In this document: positions 8,764 to 18,382 of the stretch, piece after piece | Layout of the letters: the number at the start of each line of letters is the position of its first letter | Numbering within the stretch: the first letter of the stretch is position 1 | NCBI GenBank assembly: GCA_002070505.1 | Contig: MWDJ01000008.1 | Coordinates: 1-64,000 of the forward strand | Source: Bacteroidetes bacterium ADurb.Bin145 | GTDB taxonomy: Bacteria; Bacteroidota; Bacteroidia; Bacteroidales; VadinHA17 | Direction: 5' to 3' | DNA length: 64,000 nucleotides | Program-made: the position numbers and the translations under genes | The notes under the pieces: model-generated | What the model was told of the DNA's origin: nothing | What the model saw: the letters and a program-made list of their open reading frames with translations, nothing else | Database searches by the model: none

Positions 8764-10245
8764 ATGATAAAGAAGAAAAAAATACTGCACTCTCAATTTA
8801 AATTCAATCTTATTCCTTTTTTGTTTTTTGTAATTCTTGTCGGATGTAACCGTAAAATACCTGAATATACAGAAACAGACTCGCAGGCAATATTGAATCC
8901 CGATTATTCTTCAATTACGATTCCTCCGAATATTGCTCCGTTGAATTTCAGGATTATGGATAAGGCTGATCTTTATTTAGCCAGGTTTTATAATAATGAA
9001 GGAACAGAATTTATGGTTCGTTCGAAAAATGGAGAAATTAAAATACCAGACAAGAAATGGAAAGAACTTCTAAAGATATCCGGTTCAGGGGAATACAGCA
9101 TTGATATTTTTGCCAGGAATTCAGGAGAGTTTACAAAATACCAGACAATTACAAATAAAATCTCTCAGGAGCCTATTGATAAATACCTCGTTTACAGACT
9201 GATAGAGCCGGGGTTTGAGACCTGGAACAAAATGGGAATTTATCAGCGTAATCTTGAGAATTTCAGGCAGACACCTGTTATGCTTAACAGCCTGAGCGGT
9301 GGTAATTGCATGAATTGCCATACTTTCGCAAGGAATTCGGGAAAGGATATAATGTTCCATATGAGAGGAGAAAATGCCGGGACGATTATTTTCAAGGATG
9401 GTGTATATTCAAAAGTCAATACGAAAACTGACAGTACAATTTCAGCCGGAGTTTATTCTTCCTGGCATCCTTCAGGTGATTTTATAGCTTATTCTGTAAA
9501 TAATATAGTTCAGAGTTTCCCGGCGATGCCCGGGAGAAAAATTGAAGTTTATGATACTTTATCAGATGTCGTAGTCTATGATATTAGGAAGAACTTAATT
9601 GTTACCACTGACCAGTTATCGAGGCCGGACATTCTTGAGACTTTCCCTTCATGGGGACCTGATGGCCACTCCTTATATTACTGCAGTGCAGTGAAACAAT
9701 CAATGGGAAATTATGATAAGATAAGGTACGATCTTATGAGGATTCCTTTCGATCCTGATAATTGCAGCTTCGGCCAGCCGGAATCAATAATAAAAGTCTC
9801 AGATAAAGGAAAAAGCATTTCTTTTCCAAGAGTATCACCCGATAATAAATATCTGCTTTTCTGCCTTGCCGATTATGGTAATTTTACTTTATGGCATCCC
9901 GAGAGTGATATTTATATGCTTGATCTTTCAACAGGAGAAGAAATAAAACCAGAAATCAACAGCAACAGGACCGAAAGTTTCCATGAGTGGTCATCCAATG
10001 GCAGATGGGTGGTTTTCAGCAGCCGGAGGGATGATGGTTTATACACCCGCCCTTATTTCACCTATTTCGACACAGCCGGTAAAATGCATAAACCTTTCAT
10101 CCTGCCTCAGAAAGATCCGGAATTTTATGTTGATTTTATGAAGTCATTTAATGTCCCGGAACTTATTACTTCGCAGGTCGGATTGAATCCGCGGAAACTG
10201 GAAAAATTTGGAAAAAAGAATCAGACAATAAAAGCAGGACTTTAA
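8764..10245 (+). CDS. Beta-propeller lipoprotein with a haem-type CxxCH motif
   Basis: This is a 493-aa predicted lipoprotein. The start is the ATG at 8764, because the longer frame overlaps the previous gene while this start is followed by a lysine-rich lipoprotein signal ending at Cys28 (ILVGC). A single CxxCH motif (C182-M-N-C-H186) suggests covalent c-type haem. Around it are TolB/PD40-like propeller blades (SWHPSGDFIAY, SWGPDGHSLYY, RVSPDNKYLLF, EWSSNGRWVVF). It sits 4 bases after the DUF6057-like gene. Such PD40 proteins with one CxxCH occur in Bacteroidetes but have no assigned function that I know of. Haem attachment is inferred from the motif alone; the motif could also bind a metal. 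Confidence 0.75.
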   Translation: MIKKKKILHSQFKFNLIPFLFFVILVGCNRKIPEYTETDSQAILNPDYSSITIPPNIAPLNFRIMDKADLYLARFYNNEGTEFMVRSKNGEIKIPDKKWKELLKISGSGEYSIDIFARNSGEFTKYQTITNKISQEPIDKYLVYRLIEPGFETWNKMGIYQRNLENFRQTPVMLNSLSGGNCMNCHTFARNSGKDIMFHMRGENAGTIIFKDGVYSKVNTKTDSTISAGVYSSWHPSGDFIAYSVNNIVQSFPAMPGRKIEVYDTLSDVVVYDIRKNLIVTTDQLSRPDILETFPSWGPDGHSLYYCSAVKQSMGNYDKIRYDLMRIPFDPDNCSFGQPESIIKVSDKGKSISFPRVSPDNKYLLFCLADYGNFTLWHPESDIYMLDLSTGEEIKPEINSNRTESFHEWSSNGRWVVFSSRRDDGLYTRPYFTYFDTAGKMHKPFILPQKDPEFYVDFMKSFNVPELITSQVGLNPRKLEKFGKKNQTIKAGL

Positions 10246-10418
10246 ATAGATTAGGTTTTTTTAACAGAGATTAAACCGGGAATTTATTTTTTAAAAGTAT
10301 TTTCGGAGATTTATTTATAAACATGAACCGGGTATTGGAATAATTTAATTGTCATTTTGTCTATTATTTATATCCGGGAACTCTGAAACCTAATGTTTAA
10401 ACTCATATTATTTTAAGA

Positions 10419-13400
10419 ATGAAAATAAAAATCATCAGAACATTTTTGTTAATTCTCTCATGCTTTGCCATTATGGCTTTTATACCAGGCAGTGAGAGTT
10501 CGAAAAAACCAATTTATCTTAATACAGCATACTCTTTTGAAGAAAGAGCAGCCGACCTGGTTTCAAGAATGACACCCGAAGAGAAACAAAGCCTTCTGGG
10601 AAACAATATGGCAGCTGTCCCGCGGCTGGGTGTCAATTCCTATAATGTCTGGGGAGAAGCCCTTCATGGCATTGTTGGTATGTTCAATCCTGGTGCCGGA
10701 GCAGCCACCTCTTTCCCAAGCAGTGCATCCCTGGGATCTGCCTGGGACCCTGCTCTCATGGAACGGGAGACAGGCGTCATTGCCACAGAGGGAAGAGGAC
10801 TGAATTACAATGTTATTTCAACCCTCACTTACTGGTCGCCGGTTGTTGAACCTGTCAGGGATCCCAGATGGGGAAGGACAGGAGAATCATTCGGAGAAGA
10901 CCCTTTCCTTATCTCGCAGATAGGTGGCGCATTTGTACGCGGAATGATGGGGTACGATCCTGTGTATCTTAAAGCAGTACCCTGCGGAAAACATTATTTT
11001 GCCAATAACAGTGAATTTGACCGTCATACCGGCAGTTCAAATATGGATAGCCGCGATATGAGGGAATTCTATCTTGCTCCATACAGGACCCTTATAATAA
11101 GGGATAAATTACCCAGCATAATGACTGCATATAACAGGGTTAACGGTGTCCCTATGTCAGCCAGCAAATTGTATGTCGACACAATAGCCCGCAAAACATA
11201 TGGATTATTTGGATATGTAACAGGTGACTGCTCGGCAATCGAAGACATTGAGACAGGTCATTTTTATGCAAAATCGGGTCCTGAAGCAACTGCCATGGGA
11301 TTGAAATCAGGTGTTGATACTGATTGCGGGAGCTATTACCAGAGGTATGCGCTTGAAGCTCTTGGGAAAGGTCTTATTACAGAAGCAGATATGGATCTCG
11401 CACTTGTGAACATGTTCACTACCCGCATGAGAATAGGTGAATTTGATCCGAAAAGCAAAGTGCCTTACTCGCAAATTCGGCCTGATGTAGTCAATTCACC
11501 CGGGCATATAGCCCTTGCTGTTGAAGTGGCAACCAAAACACCGGTACTGCTCAAGAACAATGTTGTATCAAAGATCAACAGCAAAGCCCTTCCAATTAAA
11601 ACTGACGGATTGAAAAAGATCGCTATTATCGGCCCTCAGGCCGACAGAGTGGAGCTAGGTCCTTATTCAGGCAGACCTGATCAGAAGAATATGGTATCCC
11701 TTGTAGCCGGGGTTAAGAATTATTTTTCGGAAAAAGGTATCACTGCCGAGGTGGTTTACAGTCCTGGTGCAAGTACTTCAAGCAGAAGTAATCTGTTCTT
11801 TGTACTCGATTTCGAAGTCGTTAAAAGCGATGGCTCAGCAACAAAGTACGATGCTACCAAATATGTTGCAGCATCTGAGGGAATTGCTATCGGCTCAGGT
11901 ATGAGCTCAGAAAATTCCGTAAGGAATATCCAGGATGGTAACTGGACATCCTATACAGGCATTGATATTACCAACATCGATAAAATGAACCTCAGGTTAA
12001 ATGTTCCGGCCGACGGAGGTACAATAGAAGCAAGAGTTGGTTCTCCTACAGGGAACCTTCTTGCCACATTCGAAGCTCTTCGGCAGGGAGCAATGGCGGC
12101 AGGTGCATACGGTGGGGCAAGAACAGTTGCCGGCAAGATAAATAAACTTGGATTAGCCGGACCTCAGACAATTTATCTTGTTTATCGTGCTTCAGCCTTA
12201 TCAACAATTGATAAAGAGGTTACTGATATGGCTTCCTCAGCAGATGTAGCTATCGTTTTTACAGGTACAGACGACCAGACTGCAGGTGAGGAAAGTGACA
12301 GACTGACACTTGTCCTTCCGGGCAACCAGTACGAACTTATCGACGCTGTAGCCAATGTTAATCCTAACACAATTGTTATAATGCAAACACTTGGCATGGT
12401 AGAGGTGGAAGGGTTCAAGGATAATCCTAATATAGCCGGGATAATCTGGACAGGCTTTAACGGGCAGGCACAGGGTACGGCAATGGCAAAAATACTTTTC
12501 GGAGAAGTTAATCCGGGAGGCAAGCTGAATGCCACATGGTACAAGTCATTAAATGATCTGCCTCCGATCACCGATTATGATCTGAGAGGCGGAAATAATA
12601 AGAACGGAAGGACCTACTGGTATTTCGACAAGCCGGTTTCGTATGAATTTGGTTATGGTCTTTCATATACGACATTTGAATACAGTAATTTTGCTATCAG
12701 CCAGAATTCCATCACCCCCAATGATAAGATAACAGTAAGTGTTGATGTAAAGAATACGGGGGATGTTGACGGAGATGAGATAGTACAGATATATGTAAAG
12801 ACAGCGGATAGTCCAGTATCACTACAGAGGCCTATCAAGAGGCTGAAAGGGTTCCAGAGGGTAACGATAGCATCGGGACAGACGAAGAGGGTATCGATAG
12901 ATATCGATTGTTCGGATCTATGGTTCTGGGATACGGCCAATAAGAGGCTTACCTTTGACCAGGGGAGATACATATTTGAGATAGGTGCATCGTCGAAGGA
13001 CATCAGAGGTCAGGTAGAGGCAAGGATGAGTGGTCGCTACAATCCGGTACTCAGGACAGTAGTAGCTGAGTGCGGGAAGGTAGTATTAAGGCCGGGCAAT
13101 ACGGTACAGACTAGTGTAACGGCAGCATTGTCGGATGACAGTTTCTACAATATCAGGAATGCGAAGGTCAGTTATACGAGCAATAATCCTATGGTGGCGA
13201 GTGTTGATGAGAATGGTAAGGTAACGGCAAAGGGAGTAGGAACAGTAACGATAACAGCCAGTGTGACGATAGATGGCAAGACAGTATCGGATGGTTATCC
13301 GTTGAAAGTAATGCCTGATCTGAGGGCAGCAGCTATTACAGTCAATGGGAAAAAGATCACAGGATTCAATCCGGGAACAAGCAGTTACAGCTATCTTCTG

Positions 13401-14264
13401 ACAGCTGCCTCGAAAGGACCACAGGTAAGCGCTACAGCTGCCGGGAAAGATATTGCAGTCGACATCATTCAGGCTGCTGGAGTGCCGGGAACGGCAGTTA
13501 TTACACTGGCTGACAATGTAACCGTAGAAAAGAATCAATATTATGTGAATTTTGGTGTAAGATCAGTAACAGATCAGTTTACCACTGCAACTCTCGGCAA
13601 ACACTGGAGCTGGATCAGGGAAAATCCTGCAAACTGGAGCCTGACAAAAAAAGCCGGAACTATTGTCATAACAAGCGCTGAAGGGGACATTCAGGCTGCG
13701 AGCAATAATGCCGAGAATATACTTTTACAAAGCGCTAATACAGACTGGACGATTACATCAAAGATGATCTTTTCGAGACGTCCGTCGGGATTCGGGCAGA
13801 ATGGCGGATTGATAGCTTATCAGGATGATGATAACTATGTAAAACTGGTTTACAGTTCAGGCGGAGGAGGCCGTATGGGCTTTGGCGGAGGTGGTACTGG
13901 AGGTCAGTCGGCCGGGTCACTGTTGCTTGTAATCGAGGAAAACGGAAATCAGAAAAATGCTGCCACCCTGCGTTTGAACGACATAATAAAGGATGACAAC
14001 ACTTTATTCTTACGTTTTGAGAAAAAAGGCAGCCTGTTCAAGGCATCATGTTCTCCGGACGGTAAAAAGTTCATTGCTGTTGGTGAGGGTGAAGCAATGC
14101 TGAAGGATGTGAAAGCAGGTATGATAGTCTGCAACGGAGTTCCGATGTCATCACGGTTCGGCAATATTCCGGGAATGCCCGGAGGCCAGCAGCCACGCGA
14201 ACCTGAAACCCCGTTTGAAGTTACGTATGACTATATTCATTTCCTGAATAATGGATTGAAATAA
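10419..14264 (+). CDS. Large multidomain GH3 glycosidase (xylosidase/glucosidase type), copy 1
   Basis: This secreted 1281-aa glycoside hydrolase family 3 enzyme probably removes terminal xylose, arabinose or glucose from oligosaccharides. It has a signal peptide (residues 1-25), then the GH3 N-terminal barrel with predicted nucleophile Asp270 in VTGDC. A CBM6-like insert lies at about 465-590 (ARVGSPTGNLLATF), then the GH3 C-terminal domain with predicted acid/base Glu in GEESDR (about 624). A fibronectin-III-like domain (~755-865), a Big_2-like domain (~880-965), a cadherin-like sandwich (~970-1050) and a concanavalin-like C-terminal domain as in GH43 xylosidases (~1055-1275) follow. It is much longer than simple GH3 enzymes (~750 aa). 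Bases 12413-13334 are identical to the next gene. The exact sugar specificity is not readable here. Confidence 0.92.
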   Translation: MKIKIIRTFLLILSCFAIMAFIPGSESSKKPIYLNTAYSFEERAADLVSRMTPEEKQSLLGNNMAAVPRLGVNSYNVWGEALHGIVGMFNPGAGAATSFPSSASLGSAWDPALMERETGVIATEGRGLNYNVISTLTYWSPVVEPVRDPRWGRTGESFGEDPFLISQIGGAFVRGMMGYDPVYLKAVPCGKHYFANNSEFDRHTGSSNMDSRDMREFYLAPYRTLIIRDKLPSIMTAYNRVNGVPMSASKLYVDTIARKTYGLFGYVTGDCSAIEDIETGHFYAKSGPEATAMGLKSGVDTDCGSYYQRYALEALGKGLITEADMDLALVNMFTTRMRIGEFDPKSKVPYSQIRPDVVNSPGHIALAVEVATKTPVLLKNNVVSKINSKALPIKTDGLKKIAIIGPQADRVELGPYSGRPDQKNMVSLVAGVKNYFSEKGITAEVVYSPGASTSSRSNLFFVLDFEVVKSDGSATKYDATKYVAASEGIAIGSGMSSENSVRNIQDGNWTSYTGIDITNIDKMNLRLNVPADGGTIEARVGSPTGNLLATFEALRQGAMAAGAYGGARTVAGKINKLGLAGPQTIYLVYRASALSTIDKEVTDMASSADVAIVFTGTDDQTAGEESDRLTLVLPGNQYELIDAVANVNPNTIVIMQTLGMVEVEGFKDNPNIAGIIWTGFNGQAQGTAMAKILFGEVNPGGKLNATWYKSLNDLPPITDYDLRGGNNKNGRTYWYFDKPVSYEFGYGLSYTTFEYSNFAISQNSITPNDKITVSVDVKNTGDVDGDEIVQIYVKTADSPVSLQRPIKRLKGFQRVTIASGQTKRVSIDIDCSDLWFWDTANKRLTFDQGRYIFEIGASSKDIRGQVEARMSGRYNPVLRTVVAECGKVVLRPGNTVQTSVTAALSDDSFYNIRNAKVSYTSNNPMVASVDENGKVTAKGVGTVTITASVTIDGKTVSDGYPLKVMPDLRAAAITVNGKKITGFNPGTSSYSYLLTAASKGPQVSATAAGKDIAVDIIQAAGVPGTAVITLADNVTVEKNQYYVNFGVRSVTDQFTTATLGKHWSWIRENPANWSLTKKAGTIVITSAEGDIQAASNNAENILLQSANTDWTITSKMIFSRRPSGFGQNGGLIAYQDDDNYVKLVYSSGGGGRMGFGGGGTGGQSAGSLLLVIEENGNQKNAATLRLNDIIKDDNTLFLRFEKKGSLFKASCSPDGKKFIAVGEGEAMLKDVKAGMIVCNGVPMSSRFGNIPGMPGGQQPREPETPFEVTYDYIHFLNNGLK
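12413..13334 (+). repeat. 922-bp identical block, copy in first GH3 gene
   Basis: Reading both genes side by side, every base from 12413 to 13334 equals 16335 to 17256, at a constant offset of 3922. Sequence on both sides is clearly diverged. The block spans the end of the GH3 C-terminal domain, the FnIII-like domain and the Big_2-like domain. A block without a single synonymous difference implies recent homogenisation. Confidence 0.9.
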
Positions 14265-14322
14265 AAAAGTGGATTAGTGAGTTAATGAACTATCTGAATA
14301 ACAACTTAATTAAAAAAGTACT

Positions 14323-17300
14323 ATGAAAAAATTCTTTTTGCGGTCAGGAATATTATTGATTTCCTGCATCGTAGTTATGGCCTTCATGCCCGGAAGCAAT
14401 CCGGTCAAAAAGCCGATTTATCTCAATACGGCATACTCCTTTGAAGAAAGAGCAGCCGATCTGGTGTCAAGAATGACACCTGAGGAGAAACAGAGCCTTC
14501 TAGGCAATACAATGCCTGCAGTTCCGCGGTTAGGCATTAATCCTTATGATGTATGGGGAGAAGCATTGCACGGAGTAATGGGCAGAACCTTTATTTCGGG
14601 AAGAACTGCAACATCTTTTCCGAACAGTGTTGCACTGGGATCATCTTGGGATCCTGAATTAATGAAACTGGAAACATCTGCCATCGCTGACGAAGCCAGA
14701 GGATTTAATCATGATGTTATCTATACTCTTACGTACTGGTCACCGGTAATTGAACCCGTCAGAGATCCCAGATGGGGAAGGACCGGGGAATCATTCGGTG
14801 AAGATCCTTTCCTTGTTTCCCAGATTGGCAAAGGTTTTATACAGGGCCTCATGGGGAACGATCCTGTTTATCTTAAAGCAGTACCCTGCGGCAAGCATTA
14901 TTTTGCCAATAACTCTGAATTCAATCGTCATACCGGAAGCTCTGATATGGATGACAGGGATATGAGAGAATTCTACCTTGTACCTTACAGAAACCTTATT
15001 ACAAAGTATAACCTGCCGTCAATCATGACGTGTTATAATTCCATAAATGGAGTACCGATGTCGGCAAGTAAATTTCTTGTTGATACTATAGCAAGGAAAA
15101 CATATGGTTTGAACGGTTATATAACAGGAGACTGCGGAGCCATACAGGATATCTACACCGGGCATCTTTATGTAAAGACCGGTGCTGAGGCTGCAGCTCT
15201 GGGACTAAAGTCAGGAGTTGATACCGATTGCGGCAGCGTATACCAGACAAGCGCTCTGGAAGCAATAAAACTGGGCCTGATAACCGAAGCAGATATGGAT
15301 ATTGCCCTTACAAACATGTTCACGGTAAGGATGAGAATAGGTGAGTTTGATCCGAAAAGCAAAGTCCCGTACTCCGGAATTCAGCCGAGTATAATAAATT
15401 CGCCCGGACATGTAATCCTTGCTGAAGAAATAGCAACAAGAACGCCTGTCCTTTTAAAGAACAATGTTGTTGCCAGAACCGGCAGTAAAGCTCTTCCTCT
15501 TAAGACAGATGCTCTTAAGAAAATTGCTGTGATCGGTCCGCAGGCCGACAGAGTGGAACTTGGGCCATATTCAGGAAGGCCCGAAGAAGCTAACAGGGTT
15601 TCTCCTCTGGCAGGGATAAAGAATTATTTTGAAAAGAATAATATCAAAGCTGAAGTAGCTTATAATTCAGGTGGGAATACATCGAGAACAAGCGAATTCT
15701 TCACACTGGTCAGATTTTCAACTGTAACGAAAGATGGATCTGTTAAAGATTTTGACGCATCTAAATTTGATGCCGCTGCTCAGGGGATAGTCGTCGGAGC
15801 CAGACAGGGACAGAGTGTTACAATGAGAGGAATAAATGATGGAACCTGGTCACAGTATAATAATGTCGATATTACTAATGTTGATTCGATAAGATTCAAT
15901 CTGAATGTTTCCAATCCTGACGGAGGAATAATCGAAGTAAGACTTGGTTCCTCAACAGGTAATCTTGTTGCTACTGCTAAAATTGCTGGTAATCAGCAGG
16001 CTGCAGGAGGTTTTGGCGGATTCGGAGGTTTTGGAAGAACAAGACCTGTCGCTGCTAAACTGAATACCCTGGGTGTGACCGGCCCGCAGAATCTGGTGTT
16101 TGTATTTCGTGCACCCGAAGGAGCACCAATTGACAAAGAAGTTACCAGTCTGGCCTCTTCGTCAGATGTTGCTCTTGTTTTTGTTGGAACAGATGACAGG
16201 ACCGCTAATGAAGAATCTGACAGGTTCGACATACGACTTCCGGGTAACCAGTATGAACTTATTAATGCAGTTGCAAAAGTAAACCCAAATACAATTGTTG
16301 TAATTCAGTCACTTGGCATGGTTGAAGTTGATCAGTTCAAGGATAATCCTAATATAGCCGGGATAATCTGGACAGGCTTTAACGGGCAGGCACAGGGTAC
16401 GGCAATGGCAAAAATACTTTTCGGAGAAGTTAATCCGGGAGGCAAGCTGAATGCCACATGGTACAAGTCATTAAATGATCTGCCTCCGATCACCGATTAT
16501 GATCTGAGAGGCGGAAATAATAAGAACGGAAGGACCTACTGGTATTTCGACAAGCCGGTTTCGTATGAATTTGGTTATGGTCTTTCATATACGACATTTG
16601 AATACAGTAATTTTGCTATCAGCCAGAATTCCATCACCCCCAATGATAAGATAACAGTAAGTGTTGATGTAAAGAATACGGGGGATGTTGACGGAGATGA
16701 GATAGTACAGATATATGTAAAGACAGCGGATAGTCCAGTATCACTACAGAGGCCTATCAAGAGGCTGAAAGGGTTCCAGAGGGTAACGATAGCATCGGGA
16801 CAGACGAAGAGGGTATCGATAGATATCGATTGTTCGGATCTATGGTTCTGGGATACGGCCAATAAGAGGCTTACCTTTGACCAGGGGAGATACATATTTG
16901 AGATAGGTGCATCGTCGAAGGACATCAGAGGTCAGGTAGAGGCAAGGATGAGTGGTCGCTACAATCCGGTACTCAGGACAGTAGTAGCTGAGTGCGGGAA
17001 GGTAGTATTAAGGCCGGGCAATACGGTACAGACTAGTGTAACGGCAGCATTGTCGGATGACAGTTTCTACAATATCAGGAATGCGAAGGTCAGTTATACG
17101 AGCAATAATCCTATGGTGGCGAGTGTTGATGAGAATGGTAAGGTAACGGCAAAGGGAGTAGGAACAGTAACGATAACAGCCAGTGTGACGATAGATGGCA
17201 AGACAGTATCGGATGGTTATCCGTTGAAAGTAATGCCTGATCTGAGGGCAGCAGCTGTCACAGTCAATGGGAAAAAGATCACAGGATTCAATTCTGATAC

Positions 17301-18225
17301 AGAAGGGTATAGTTATCTTATGAAGAGCGGGGTTAGCGCACCTCAGGTAGCAGCTACAGCTTTAGGTAAGGATATCTCAATTGACATTGTTCAGGCTGGA
17401 AGTGTTCCCGGAACAGCAATTGTCACCCTAACAGATAATATCACTGTTGAAAAGAATTTCTACAATGTGAATTTCGGTCTGAAGTCTGTAAAGGATGAAT
17501 TCAATACTGCTGCCTTAGGCAAACAGTGGAGCTGGGTCAGGGAAAATCCTGCAAACTGGAGTCTGACCAAAAAAGCCGGAGCCCTTGTCATTACAGGTGC
17601 AACCGGAGACATACTCTCCACTGATAATAATGCAGAGAACATACTTCTACAAAGCGCAAATACTGACTGGACAGTGGAATCCAGGCTTATTTTCTCAAGA
17701 AGACCTTCAGGATTTGCCCAGAATGCAGGATTGCTCGCTTACCAGGACGATGATAATTTCGTCAAGCTGGTTTATCGATCAGGAGGTGGCAGAAGAGGAA
17801 TTGGTGGATTCGGTGGTCCGGGCGGTCCCGTCGGGGCAGGAGGACAGACACCTCAGCCAGGAATGGTTGAGCTTGTTATAGAAAAAGATGGTTACCAGTC
17901 ATCAGTAGCTACTCTTAGTATGGCAGATATAATTAAAGATAATAATACACTTGTCTTTAAATTTGAAAAGAAAGGCAATAAATACTCTGCTTCGGTATCG
18001 CCGGATGGAAAGAACTACCGGAATATCGGAACTGCAGAAATAATGCTTAAGGATGTTAAGGCAGGAGTTATCACCTGCAACGGTGTCCAGGCAGCCGGGA
18101 GAGGGAATTTCCCGGGTATGGGACCCGGAGGCATGCCGGGCGGACAACAGCAGCAGCCTCAGCCTGAAACACCTTTTGAAGTATCATACGACTATTTCCG
18201 TATCGTAAACACGGGTTTAAATTAA
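14323..18225 (+). CDS. Large multidomain GH3 glycosidase, tandem paralog (copy 2)
   Basis: This 1300-aa secreted GH3 enzyme has the same architecture as the preceding gene. It has a signal peptide (to about residue 25), then the GH3 barrel with predicted nucleophile Asp270 in ITGDC. A CBM6-like insert (VRLGSSTGNLVATAKI) includes a Gly/Phe-rich loop. The GH3 C-terminal domain has predicted acid/base Glu in NEESDR (about 630). FnIII-like, Big_2-like, cadherin-like and concanavalin-like domains follow, with Gly/Pro/Gln-rich linkers near 1150-1185 and 1270-1285. It starts 58 bases after copy 1, with no terminator between, so the pair is probably one operon. Outside the identical block the proteins differ at many positions, including around the active site, so different linkages may be preferred. 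Confidence 0.92.
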   Translation: MKKFFLRSGILLISCIVVMAFMPGSNPVKKPIYLNTAYSFEERAADLVSRMTPEEKQSLLGNTMPAVPRLGINPYDVWGEALHGVMGRTFISGRTATSFPNSVALGSSWDPELMKLETSAIADEARGFNHDVIYTLTYWSPVIEPVRDPRWGRTGESFGEDPFLVSQIGKGFIQGLMGNDPVYLKAVPCGKHYFANNSEFNRHTGSSDMDDRDMREFYLVPYRNLITKYNLPSIMTCYNSINGVPMSASKFLVDTIARKTYGLNGYITGDCGAIQDIYTGHLYVKTGAEAAALGLKSGVDTDCGSVYQTSALEAIKLGLITEADMDIALTNMFTVRMRIGEFDPKSKVPYSGIQPSIINSPGHVILAEEIATRTPVLLKNNVVARTGSKALPLKTDALKKIAVIGPQADRVELGPYSGRPEEANRVSPLAGIKNYFEKNNIKAEVAYNSGGNTSRTSEFFTLVRFSTVTKDGSVKDFDASKFDAAAQGIVVGARQGQSVTMRGINDGTWSQYNNVDITNVDSIRFNLNVSNPDGGIIEVRLGSSTGNLVATAKIAGNQQAAGGFGGFGGFGRTRPVAAKLNTLGVTGPQNLVFVFRAPEGAPIDKEVTSLASSSDVALVFVGTDDRTANEESDRFDIRLPGNQYELINAVAKVNPNTIVVIQSLGMVEVDQFKDNPNIAGIIWTGFNGQAQGTAMAKILFGEVNPGGKLNATWYKSLNDLPPITDYDLRGGNNKNGRTYWYFDKPVSYEFGYGLSYTTFEYSNFAISQNSITPNDKITVSVDVKNTGDVDGDEIVQIYVKTADSPVSLQRPIKRLKGFQRVTIASGQTKRVSIDIDCSDLWFWDTANKRLTFDQGRYIFEIGASSKDIRGQVEARMSGRYNPVLRTVVAECGKVVLRPGNTVQTSVTAALSDDSFYNIRNAKVSYTSNNPMVASVDENGKVTAKGVGTVTITASVTIDGKTVSDGYPLKVMPDLRAAAVTVNGKKITGFNSDTEGYSYLMKSGVSAPQVAATALGKDISIDIVQAGSVPGTAIVTLTDNITVEKNFYNVNFGLKSVKDEFNTAALGKQWSWVRENPANWSLTKKAGALVITGATGDILSTDNNAENILLQSANTDWTVESRLIFSRRPSGFAQNAGLLAYQDDDNFVKLVYRSGGGRRGIGGFGGPGGPVGAGGQTPQPGMVELVIEKDGYQSSVATLSMADIIKDNNTLVFKFEKKGNKYSASVSPDGKNYRNIGTAEIMLKDVKAGVITCNGVQAAGRGNFPGMGPGGMPGGQQQQPQPETPFEVSYDYFRIVNTGLN
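16335..17256 (+). repeat. 922-bp identical block, copy in second GH3 gene
   Basis: Partner of 12413-13334. From about codon ITVSVDV onward the block uses GTA, ATA, ACG, TCG and AGG heavily. The flanking parts of both genes favour GTT/GTC, ATT/ATC and ACA. The boundaries fall inside conserved codons (GTTCAAGG on the left, GCAGCT on the right), as expected for a conversion tract rather than a whole-gene duplication edge. Confidence 0.9.
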
Positions 18226-18256
18226 TTCGGAACAGAATTAATTTAACTTGCTGAAC

Positions 18257-18295
18257 AGATCCTCTGGTATCCATAATACCGGAGGATCTTTGTTT
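18257..18295 (+). terminator. Intrinsic terminator after the GH3 pair
   Basis: The 14-bp stem AGATCCTCTGGTAT / ATACCGGAGGATCT, with one U-G pair, closes a 5-base loop and is followed by a T-rich run (TTGTTTG). It begins 32 bases after the GH3 stop codon. Confidence 0.8.
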
Positions 18296-18382
18296 GTACA
18301 AAATAAAAATGAGGATTTGAAGTTGATTTTTATATATCCTCATTTATTACTTCTTTTACCGGAGATTAATCCAAGAACCGCT

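Noticed and set aside
13086..13538. 150-codon frame antisense to the first GH3 gene
   Set aside because: It lies in the region of biased codon use of the GH3 gene, is cysteine-rich and has no family likeness.
12413..17256. Insertion sequence as cause of the identical blocks
   Set aside because: The blocks are in frame and within coding domains, without terminal inverted repeats or a transposase. Gene conversion explains them better.
18248..18382. TTG start of the propeller-like gene
   Set aside because: It would translate the terminator hairpin of the GH3 operon, and the hydrophobic anchor would no longer be N-terminal.
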